Below are positions 1 through 6,122 of a DNA stretch of 13,866 nt, one piece after another. Both the position numbers and the translations under genes were made by a program. This DNA is from an uncultured Lachnospiraceae bacterium. GTDB lineage: Bacteria; Bacillota; Clostridia; Lachnospirales; Lachnospiraceae. The DNA is taken from positions 1 through 13,866 of the forward strand of contig CAJTMZ010000001.1 in assembly GCA_910577445.1 (NCBI GenBank), given 5' to 3'. The notes beneath the pieces are model-generated. The model made no database searches and was not told where the DNA came from. It saw only the letters and a list, made by a program, of their open reading frames with translations. Each line of letters begins with the position of its first letter. Position 1 is the stretch's first letter.

Positions 1-388
1 ACATTTGTCTATTTTCTGAAAAATGCCAGAACCGGTAAACCATATCTACCAGAAAATGCCCCCAGTGTTCCGGGAATGCCCCTATATATATTACTGTTTC
101 GTCAAACTCCTCAACCGCAGTTTTATCATAATCATACTTCCCCATAAATCTCGGCAGAGTATCCCCCTTGCCAATCTGAGCCGATTCGTCCACATAGTTG
201 TCATTCTCATCAAGAACACCGCCATATCCCATAAGCGGGCCGCCGGGCGCGCTTTTCTTTAAAGGCAAAACAAGCCCCCTGTCAACAAATACGGCAGCGA
301 GCTTTCCCCTTTTCTTATAATCCTTTGAAGCAAATTCAAGGAATTGTCTCGTATAATCATTAGAATACATGTATTTGCTATTAATCAT
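1..388 (-). CDS. GT61-like (DUF563) glycosyltransferase, partial, C-terminus beyond window
   Basis: Minus-strand reading of 388 down to 1 gives an uninterrupted 129-residue N-terminal fragment that runs off the window edge. The segment at residues 106-122 (key residues H108, W109, G110, H111, then FLVD and a WHF end) matches the 'HWGHFLxDxxxRxW' core of GT61/DUF563 glycosyltransferases found in capsule clusters; these transfer a sugar from a nucleotide donor in the cytoplasm. The preceding part (residues about 30-105) is the usual poorly conserved N-terminal lobe with alternating strands. The start is ATG at 388, 16 bases after the acetyltransferase stop, with GGAGAGG 8 bases upstream; a second in-frame ATG at 370 lacks such a site. 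The catalytic C-terminal half is not visible, so donor and linkage cannot be given. It is the last gene of the visible operon. Confidence 0.62.
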   Translation of the reverse strand, partial: MINSKYMYSNDYTRQFLEFASKDYKKRGKLAAVFVDRGLVLPLKKSAPGGPLMGYGGVLDENDNYVDESAQIGKGDTLPRFMGKYDYDKTAVEEFDETVIYIGAFPEHWGHFLVDMVYRFWHFSENRQM

Positions 389-396
389 TCACAATT

Positions 397-403
397 CCTC
401 TCC
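397..403 (-). promoter_or_regulatory. Ribosome binding site of the GT61-like gene
   Basis: GGAGAGG on the minus strand lies 8 bases before the ATG at 388 and just after the upstream stop (405-407). It fixes the start of a gene that is cut by the window edge. Confidence 0.6.
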
Positions 404-404
404 G

Positions 405-1079
405 CTATTCGTTTGCTTTAATATACTGCAGGAACTCTTCAACATTTCGGAACAAACCGGCATGTTCCGAAAGCCATGCCTCGTCCTTTTCCCACCACTT
501 AAACTGCATCAGGGCATCTATCTGTTCTTTCCCGAACCGGTATCTGGAAACTTTCGCCGGAACACCGACCGCCACTGCATACGGCGGAATATCCTTGGTT
601 ACCACAGCGCCTGCGCCGATTACGGCGCCATCCCCGATAGTGACCCCCTGCATAATCAATACCTGCTGTCCTATCCAGACGTCATTTCCTATAACTGCAT
701 CATATTCCGGGTATTCCCTGCATTTTTTATAAGGCACAAAATTATCCGAATCCACATAGCTTTTTCCAACCGGAGAATTTTTCAGATAAAATGCCGGTGA
801 CATGGACACGAAATCGCTGGTAGGGTGAGCTCCCCTTAAAATCTTCACATCCGGCGCTATGGAACAAAATCTTCCGATTCTGCAATTTCTGAAAAAACAA
901 CGGTCTGAAATATAGGTCCCGTATCCCACATGGCAGTCTAAGACCTTACCTGAAATATAGTTATTTCCCTCAAAGACATCGCTGGATGAAATGGAACTGT
1001 TTTTTGTGAACACACAGCCCTTTTTCCTGTGCTTACATTTAAAATATAGCAGATAAAGGCTATTTAACAGCTTTTTCAT
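405..1079 (-). CDS. Left-handed beta-helix (hexapeptide) acetyltransferase, CatB/XAT-like
   Basis: A 224-residue acetyl-CoA-dependent O-acyltransferase of the xenobiotic/polysaccharide acetyltransferase (XAT) group. The middle and C-terminal parts carry hexapeptide repeats of the left-handed beta-helix (for example IGNDVWIG at about 130-137 and VTIGDGAVIGAGAVV at about 146-160), followed by the typical PPYAVAVGVPAKV turn and a C-terminal helix with the KWWEKD signature. The GAHPTSDF segment (His at about 85) supplies the general base on the long loop inserted into the helix. Members act as trimers in the cytosol; here the acceptor is probably a sugar of the surface polymer. Start choice: GGAGG (1089-1093) lies 9 bases before ATG 1079 and 6 bases before an in-frame GTG at 1082; ATG is preferred but GTG is possible. 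The acceptor cannot be told from sequence. Confidence 0.9.
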   Translation of the reverse strand: MKKLLNSLYLLYFKCKHRKKGCVFTKNSSISSSDVFEGNNYISGKVLDCHVGYGTYISDRCFFRNCRIGRFCSIAPDVKILRGAHPTSDFVSMSPAFYLKNSPVGKSYVDSDNFVPYKKCREYPEYDAVIGNDVWIGQQVLIMQGVTIGDGAVIGAGAVVTKDIPPYAVAVGVPAKVSRYRFGKEQIDALMQFKWWEKDEAWLSEHAGLFRNVEEFLQYIKANE

Positions 1080-1120
1080 CACCTTATACCTCCAGCTAAT
1101 CTGCCTGTCGCCTCAGGCAT
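1079..1120 (-). other. Possible 13-codon minicistron ahead of the acetyltransferase
   Basis: In the 88-base gap before the acetyltransferase ATG, the minus strand has GGAGG (1130-1134), 9 bases, then ATG (1120) and 12 more codons ending in TGA. The stop overlaps the next ATG as TGATG, the classic coupling arrangement. The predicted peptide is MPEATGRLAGGIR. It could be a translated leader that couples ribosomes into the acetyltransferase, or a chance ORF; the second GGAGG at 1089-1093 lies inside it. A 6-bp stem (TGCCTG/CAGGCA, 6-base loop, about 1102-1119) falls within it. No family is recognised. Confidence 0.2.
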
Positions 1121-1167
1121 CAGTCAATACCTCCGCAACAAGCTGATGAAAAATCAAATAAAAATCG

Positions 1168-2160
1168 TCACCTTTCAAGTAATTTTAACAGATTTTCCTT
1201 CCATGTCTTACTGTCGAATTCCCCCTGGTAATGGTAATTTGCTTTTGTCCCATCTTTAAGCCAGTTCCAGTCAATATCCTCCGGCTTTTCAAAATAATAC
1301 ATATATCTGGAATCATAATAAGGAAGCCTTTTTATCTCGGCGTTATTCGTAAGCAGCCTTTTATTATATACAATTGCCTCCAGATACCTCTGGGTGATTC
1401 CCACAAAGCCTTCATGCATAATCTCAAGAATACATTCCGCCTTCTTTATTCTCTCCACATTTTCCTCATATGGCATTTCCGAATAGTGGACATGGATATT
1501 TTTTATTGCATCATTCCCGTAAGGCTTTAACCAGAAGTCAAAACCAATCTCATTTTCCTCACATTTCTTTACAATGTCGCTGATAATTCCCTGCCTGTGC
1601 TCTCCGGATACCCCGCAGAAAAATAAATTTGTTTTCCCGTTAATCTGAAATTTTCCGGTTTCCTCAAGTTTGGCGTAAATATAGGGAAGATATTCAAATC
1701 CATATTTCCGGCAGTTATAAGGATGAATCGTCATTACACGCTCAAAAACATCCAACACCTTTTGAATCTCCGGCCACAAGCCCTCTGGCATGGGGTCTAT
1801 AATGTACAGGATATATTTGATATTAGGATTTTTTTTCTTCAACCTCAGAAAGTAGTTTCTGGAATAATATTGCAGTAACGCCGAGTTGAAAACAACTACA
1901 TAATTTACATCATTATCGGCAAAATTACAGTGAGACAGCGCATATTTATCATCAAAAATCTTGGTTTTTAAAAGCCATCTGAGAATACCAGCCCCATGGC
2001 CTCCTAATTTTCGATTTATAAGTTTCCATGCCTTCGCAATCTGGTGAAAGTATTTAAAATCATATTTTAAATATTCCACATCTGAATCATTACGAAACCG
2101 CTCCATAATGCTTCTATTTCCAAATCCCCAAACACCTGCAATGAAAATCTTATATTTCAT
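1168..2160 (-). CDS. GT-B-type glycosyltransferase, CgeB/LPS-biosynthesis-like
   Basis: A 330-residue protein that reads as a GT-B fold. The N-terminus (KIFIAGVWGFGN, residues 4-15) is a Rossmann-type first strand with a glycine-rich turn. A second lobe begins at about 178 with LFFCGVSGEHR. The strongest signature is residues 246-273 (EIMHEGFVGITQRYLEAI, then NKRLLTNN), which corresponds to the 'D/E-xxHPxQxGLTxRxxEALxxxKKLITTN' donor-site region of a family usually labelled CgeB-like or LPS/capsule biosynthesis protein. No transmembrane segment or signal peptide is seen, fitting a cytoplasmic enzyme that extends a lipid-linked repeat unit. The start is ATG 2160, preceded by GGAGAAAGA, 17 bases after the upstream stop. 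Donor and acceptor are unknown. Tentative alternative: a regulatory or partner subunit without activity, since the family is sparsely characterised. Confidence 0.65.
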   Translation of the reverse strand: MKYKIFIAGVWGFGNRSIMERFRNDSDVEYLKYDFKYFHQIAKAWKLINRKLGGHGAGILRWLLKTKIFDDKYALSHCNFADNDVNYVVVFNSALLQYYSRNYFLRLKKKNPNIKYILYIIDPMPEGLWPEIQKVLDVFERVMTIHPYNCRKYGFEYLPYIYAKLEETGKFQINGKTNLFFCGVSGEHRQGIISDIVKKCEENEIGFDFWLKPYGNDAIKNIHVHYSEMPYEENVERIKKAECILEIMHEGFVGITQRYLEAIVYNKRLLTNNAEIKRLPYYDSRYMYYFEKPEDIDWNWLKDGTKANYHYQGEFDSKTWKENLLKLLER

Positions 2161-2177
2161 TCTTTCTCCAAAATTTA

Positions 2178-3239
2178 TTATTTATTTTTTCTCCGGGCAT
2201 TCTCGCTGTCGCTAAAGCGGTTGGTATTATGATACAATCCATTATTTATCAGAACATAATCACTCCAGTCATTTTCAAACCACGCCCGCCTCATAACTCT
2301 TGCAATAAACGTAATATTCGAATATCCGCACACAATACCGTCGCAATGCGTCAATGTATACTGGTCTCTCAGTACTTCCAGGCCAAGTCTGTAATGATGA
2401 TTATCACGGTCAGATTTACTGAAAGCAATGGACTCTCCACTTCCATCATCACGGAAAGTATCCTCAAAAATTTTAACCTTATCCCCGAACGTGTCCCTGA
2501 ATCTGTCTACCACTGAGCTTTCATCCGTGGCAAGAAAAATCTGCTCATAATCAGACTTCTCCATCAGTTCCTGAATCTTTTCAATTTCCTGTTCTACCTC
2601 AACGGGAATAGGATGATTATTATACTGTTTCCTGAAATCGGTCCCTCTGTAATGTACGCCCAAAACCTTACGATTTCCTAATAGCTCCGAATACTGCTCC
2701 TCAAGATAGCGCTTTGTGTCGTCATTATACTGAATATATTTTTTCATCATTCGTGCCATGGCATTCACGTAATCCTCAGAAACATCGTAACTCACCGCGC
2801 CATACAGCCCCTTTACCTGCTTAAAATGGCTTTCCTCAGGAAACACCACATGGCTTGCATGTTCAATCGACTGTACCTCCGACACCGGCTTAAAATAATA
2901 CAAAAAGGCGTTTTTCTCTCCCTGTATTCCCTCCGGCTCATAATAAAGATAGTTCTCTCCCCAATGTACATAAGGCGTAAGCCCTCTGTCATCCGCAAAA
3001 TAAAGCTTAATCAATGTCATTCCCAATTCCGCAAAAAAACCCACGCCATCGCCTGTCTCCGATGCATAATAAATCGTGCGCCCCTTATAATCTTCTCCAA
3101 AATGGCGTAATTCCAGAAAGTCCGGGCTTCGATAGCCTTCCAGTACCATTCTTCTAAAATCCGCCTTGCCGGCATGTACACGGCAACGGTTCCAGAAAAC
3201 CAGTTTTTCCGACTTTCTCAGCCAGTCTGCAATCCTCAT
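2178..3239 (-). CDS. Fucosyltransferase-superfamily (HYRGTD motif) glycosyltransferase
   Basis: A 353-residue protein with the motif series of the alpha-1,2/1,6/O-fucosyltransferase superfamily (GT11/GT23/GT65/GT68 and NodZ-like): GVHYRGTDF at 194-202, whose Arg contacts the GDP diphosphate in characterised members; FLATDE at 235-240; and HCDGIVCGYSNIT at 298-310, the nucleotide-contacting motif near the C-terminus. The N-terminal half (YASETGDGVGFFAELGMTL, 58-76) resembles the glycine-rich first lobe. GDP-fucose is the donor in the known families, but no GDP-fucose synthesis gene (gmd, fcl) lies in the window, so the donor remains open. The start is ATG 3239 with AAAGGG about 8 bases upstream, 13 bases after the phosphatase stop. 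The product is soluble, with no membrane segment. It probably adds a branch or backbone sugar to the repeat unit. Confidence 0.75.
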   Translation of the reverse strand: MRIADWLRKSEKLVFWNRCRVHAGKADFRRMVLEGYRSPDFLELRHFGEDYKGRTIYYASETGDGVGFFAELGMTLIKLYFADDRGLTPYVHWGENYLYYEPEGIQGEKNAFLYYFKPVSEVQSIEHASHVVFPEESHFKQVKGLYGAVSYDVSEDYVNAMARMMKKYIQYNDDTKRYLEEQYSELLGNRKVLGVHYRGTDFRKQYNNHPIPVEVEQEIEKIQELMEKSDYEQIFLATDESSVVDRFRDTFGDKVKIFEDTFRDDGSGESIAFSKSDRDNHHYRLGLEVLRDQYTLTHCDGIVCGYSNITFIARVMRRAWFENDWSDYVLINNGLYHNTNRFSDSENARRKNK

Positions 3240-3252
3240 GCATTATCCCTTT

Positions 3253-3774
3253 CTAAATACCCACCTCGTAGGTCTGCTCTATGGCCTGCTGCCACTGTCC
3301 TCTTTCTTTAAGTATATAAGCTATCACATCCCTTACCGCTCCGGTTCCGCCTTTATTTTCTGAAACATAATCTGCAATTTTCTTTACTTCCATACATGCG
3401 TCCGCCGGACATCCTACAAAACCGCACAGCATCATACTGGAATAATCGTTCAGGTCGTCGCCAATATAGGCAATCTGCTCTCTGACTATTTTATTTTCTT
3501 CCATAAAACCGGTAAGATACGTTTTTTTGTCCTTAATATTCTGGACAATATAATCCACTTTCATCTCCTGCATTCTTCTGCGGGTAGCCTCGCATTCTCT
3601 GCCAGTCAGCACCATGGTTTTAATTCCCATTCTTTTTGCCGTAAAAAAACCAGCCGCGTCCTTCGTACAGAATTTTTTTAATTCATTCCCGTGTTCGTCA
3701 TAATAAATTCCAGCATCTGTCATTGTCCCATCGACATCAATGACAATATACTGAATATGCTTTAAATCTTTCAT
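3253..3774 (-). CDS. KdsC-type HAD phosphatase (keto-deoxy sugar phosphate phosphatase)
   Basis: A 173-residue capless (C0) HAD phosphatase of the KdsC group, which removes the phosphate of 3-deoxy-octulosonate 8-phosphate or nonulosonate 9-phosphate before CMP activation. All four HAD motifs are seen: motif I DVDGTMTD (nucleophile D13, acid D15), motif II LTGR (56-59), a motif III lysine within KDKK (81-84), and motif IV GDDLND (105-110). The KdsC-specific tail GGTGAVRD (142-149) is present and the length is normal; the family works as a tetramer with tails capping the neighbour's active site. Start: ATG 3774 has GAGG 6 bases upstream; an in-frame TTG at 3786 would extend it by four residues. 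It follows the aldolase by 21 bases and sits in one operon with a CMP-sugar cytidylyltransferase, so the substrate is probably an ulosonate phosphate. The exact sugar is unknown. Confidence 0.87.
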   Translation of the reverse strand: MKDLKHIQYIVIDVDGTMTDAGIYYDEHGNELKKFCTKDAAGFFTAKRMGIKTMVLTGRECEATRRRMQEMKVDYIVQNIKDKKTYLTGFMEENKIVREQIAYIGDDLNDYSSMMLCGFVGCPADACMEVKKIADYVSENKGGTGAVRDVIAYILKERGQWQQAIEQTYEVGI

Positions 3775-3780
3775 CAAATA

Positions 3781-3784
3781 CCTC
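3781..3784 (-). promoter_or_regulatory. Ribosome binding site deciding the phosphatase start
   Basis: GAGG on the minus strand lies 6 bases before ATG 3774. It overlaps the alternative TTG start at 3786-3784, which argues against that start. Confidence 0.5.
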
Positions 3785-3795
3785 AACTGTTTTCT

Positions 3796-5370
3796 TTAAT
3801 CCTGATACAGAGATTTGGTAAGATAGTTTATCTGCATTTTCTGTTTTATCTGTTTCATATATTTTTTGATACGGATATTTTCAGCTTCTCCCTTGGTATG
3901 CTTATTGGCCATATAATCTTTCACGTAATTTTTACCGTTTATCTGATAACCGTCAAAACCTGCCACCGCTGCGTTCGGAGCATCCAGCTTCAAAAGCAGT
4001 TTAAAGAGCATAATGACGCTATTATCGCAATTACCCTCCTCGTCAAAACTGAGTTCAGAATAATTTACCACATTTTCGCTCCCTGAACACATATCAAGCA
4101 AATTGGACGTTACTATCAGATTACTGTTACACGGCTTTTTCTGCAGCATTTCAAACCGCATGGCATTACAGCAGAACACATAATCCGCTTTTATATGCTC
4201 CGGCTGAAAGTTCGCCGCTATAATAATGGGATTTTCCTTTTCAATATAGTCCCTAATGGCATTTTCCTGCTCAAGAACACTGGCCCCAGGTGCAAGAATC
4301 AAAATATTTCGTCCTGAACATTCTTCTCTCATTCTGTGTAGAAACTCTAAATCATCAATTTCATTACTCTGAAAAGCCTGATACAGTTCTTCTATATATG
4401 CTTTATCGTATGCTGTTTTCTTATTATCAGCCACGCTGCTTAATATCTGATTTATCTGTTTTGCCCGAAGCCGCCCCTTATCCAGCAAAAATTCCGCATA
4501 ATTTCTGTGCAGATTATACTTGGCAGACAACGCATATGCGGTATTATATCCCCATGGCTCAATCTGCTTTAATTCCACAATATAGTCGTCAATCCCGTCA
4601 AGCACGGGATTTACATTGTAACAACTCTCCTGCTTCTTATTCATGTAATCCATGATAAGCTCCATACACAGGTTACCAGGGGCACGTCCCATTCCGAGCA
4701 TAGAAGCGTCAATCACACATTCCCTCTCGCTGGCTTTCATATTGATAAAATCCTGTGCCAGCGAATAGGACAACGCAAGATTTTCATGCAAATGCAGTCC
4801 GATTACAATATCCCTATCCAAGTTATGCTCCACGAGAGAATAAATTCTCTGCAAATCCTCCCGCATCATGGAGCCAAAAGTATCTACTATGGAAAACGCA
4901 TAAGGATGAATCTGATTAACCTTCTGCAAAAGTTCCAATATCATTGCGTCAGAATATCCCATAATGTTAATAGGATTGGCAAATACCTTATACCCTTTAC
5001 CAATGACTTTACGGATATAATCCAGTCCTTCTTCAATATCATAATCATGGAAAGTTACCCGGATTGCATCTATGGTCTTACCATCATAAGGCTCCAACTT
5101 ATCAATATCATAGGTATTGTGAAGCGCCATAGCGGTAAATTTAGTTCCGCTCCGCTTTTCGGGCAGAATATGTGAAATTTCTGCACAATTATTAAACACG
5201 GATTTATCCGGCGTGTACTCACAGTTTCTCAAAAATCCTGTTTCCACGTAATCCACTCCAGATTCCACCAGTTTGCACAGAATATCCTTTATGGTATGAT
5301 TCCCGAAATTCCATTCATTGATATAGCCTCCATCCCGAAGTGTACAATCCAACAGTTTAATCTTTGACAT
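3796..5370 (-). CDS. Two-domain DRE-TIM aldolase fused to a GT42/DUF115-like domain
   Basis: A 524-residue fusion. Domain 1 (about 4-310) is a DRE-TIM metallolyase closest to 4-hydroxy-2-oxovalerate aldolase: LLDCTLRDGG at 6-15 (metal Asp 8, Arg 12), VDTFGSM at 162-168, metal-binding HLHEN at 193-197, and DASMLGMGRAPGN at 221-233. Such enzymes cleave or form C-C bonds using pyruvate enolate on a divalent metal. Domain 2 (about 354-524) resembles GT42 sialyltransferase or DUF115 folds: PGAS at 361-364, N387, N402, TSN at 421-423, GFDGYQ at 471-476, H491. It lies 71 bases downstream of the cytidylyltransferase and 21 bases before the phosphatase, so condensation to a 2-keto-3-deoxy sugar acid is the likely job. 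Start: ATG 5370 matches where the family begins, though its nearest AAGG is 12 bases away; an in-frame TTG at 5406 with AAAGG 9 bases upstream would add 12 residues. Confidence 0.78.
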   Translation of the reverse strand: MSKIKLLDCTLRDGGYINEWNFGNHTIKDILCKLVESGVDYVETGFLRNCEYTPDKSVFNNCAEISHILPEKRSGTKFTAMALHNTYDIDKLEPYDGKTIDAIRVTFHDYDIEEGLDYIRKVIGKGYKVFANPINIMGYSDAMILELLQKVNQIHPYAFSIVDTFGSMMREDLQRIYSLVEHNLDRDIVIGLHLHENLALSYSLAQDFINMKASERECVIDASMLGMGRAPGNLCMELIMDYMNKKQESCYNVNPVLDGIDDYIVELKQIEPWGYNTAYALSAKYNLHRNYAEFLLDKGRLRAKQINQILSSVADNKKTAYDKAYIEELYQAFQSNEIDDLEFLHRMREECSGRNILILAPGASVLEQENAIRDYIEKENPIIIAANFQPEHIKADYVFCCNAMRFEMLQKKPCNSNLIVTSNLLDMCSGSENVVNYSELSFDEEGNCDNSVIMLFKLLLKLDAPNAAVAGFDGYQINGKNYVKDYMANKHTKGEAENIRIKKYMKQIKQKMQINYLTKSLYQD

Positions 5371-5441
5371 ATAATGACCATACCTTTCCAATCCCACAAA
5401 GGCCAAATTCGCTGACCTTTATTTCTAATCAATATGATTGT

Positions 5442-6122
5442 TTAAACCGTCGGATTCGGGTCCTTCATTGCATACAGAGCCTTGGCAATTTCATAATCAT
5501 ATAAATCGTCAATATCAGCCGCCTCCCGTTTATTTACCAGCAGGCGATACGCTTTCGGACCATAATTATAATGCCACTCCCTGACCTTATCCTTCGGCGC
5601 CAGGTCAATTCCGTTGGTAAAATGATATAACATGGGAAGCTGTTCAGAATTTTTATGCTCCAGTCCCATGGTAAAATTCAAAGGCCCTTTTTCATCCATA
5701 AGATAAGTTTGATAAGGCGCGCAGGTAATCAGAGAATCGTACCCTTCCTCCAGCTTTTCAAAATAAGTCTTAATGGCCTTGTTATAGAGATAAGGCTCTA
5801 CCAACGGAGACGTCGCGCAGGCATAAAGGAGATGCTCACCCTCTATAATATCGCACAGATACTCAAGGAACATACCAAAAGGTACGGATTCATTGGCATA
5901 CTGTTCCGGCCTCTTAATTGCCTTCACCCCGCATTTTTCTGCAATAGCCAACATTTCATCAGAATCTGAAGACACAATAATTTCATGCAGTCCTTCCACC
6001 TGCTGCAATTGTTCAATTTTGTGTTGTAGCAGATTGGAATTTCCAAATGGCAGAATATTTTTATTGGGTAATCTGGTGCTGTTTCCTTTAACCGGTATCA
6101 CTGCTGTAATTGTCTTATTCAT
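5442..6122 (-). CDS. CMP-sugar (acylneuraminate/ulosonate-type) cytidylyltransferase
   Basis: A 226-residue cytoplasmic enzyme of the NeuA/KdsB/PseF family, which joins CTP and a 2-keto sugar acid to give the CMP-sugar donor plus pyrophosphate. It shows the N-terminal nucleotide-binding loop (PVKGNSTRLPNKN, 10-22), IIVSSDSDE (48-56), the ATSPLVEP segment (103-110, usually QPTSPLR), a TNGIDLAP stretch (169-176) where relatives have the sugar-contact NG motif, and the C-terminal ADIDDLYDYEIA (202-213), whose acidic residues bind metal. The loop departs from the common RxGSKGxxxKN form, suggesting a substrate other than Neu5Ac or Kdo. Its ATG follows the upstream stop directly (TAA then ATG), with GGAGG inside the end of that gene, so the two are likely translationally coupled. 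Confident on family, not on sugar. Confidence 0.87.
   Translation of the reverse strand: MNKTITAVIPVKGNSTRLPNKNILPFGNSNLLQHKIEQLQQVEGLHEIIVSSDSDEMLAIAEKCGVKAIKRPEQYANESVPFGMFLEYLCDIIEGEHLLYACATSPLVEPYLYNKAIKTYFEKLEEGYDSLITCAPYQTYLMDEKGPLNFTMGLEHKNSEQLPMLYHFTNGIDLAPKDKVREWHYNYGPKAYRLLVNKREAADIDDLYDYEIAKALYAMKDPNPTV

Noticed and set aside
369..800. Plus-strand open frame of 143 codons antisense to the beta-helix acetyltransferase
   Set aside because: The opposite strand encodes a clear hexapeptide-repeat enzyme with a ribosome binding site; the plus-strand translation has no recognisable motif and an unlikely composition.
1102..1119. Small hairpin (TGCCTG/CAGGCA stem, 6-base loop) as a terminator
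   Set aside because: The stem is only 6 bp and no T-run follows it in the transcribed direction; the next gene starts about 20 bases on.
4290..5175. Plus-strand open frames of 121 and 129 codons antisense to the aldolase
   Set aside because: They mirror a conserved DRE-TIM aldolase on the minus strand, show no family motif, and every supported gene in the window is on the minus strand.
3796..5370. Housekeeping isopropylmalate/homocitrate synthase
   Set aside because: The DASMLGMGRAPGN and HLHEN motifs fit pyruvate aldolases better, the regulatory leucine-binding domain is absent, and the C-terminal domain and the neighbours are those of surface glycan genes.
3253..6122. Ordinary Kdo or sialic acid operon
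   Set aside because: No KdsA/NeuB-type synthase, KdsD isomerase or NeuC epimerase is present, and the cytidylyltransferase lacks the usual RxGSKG loop.
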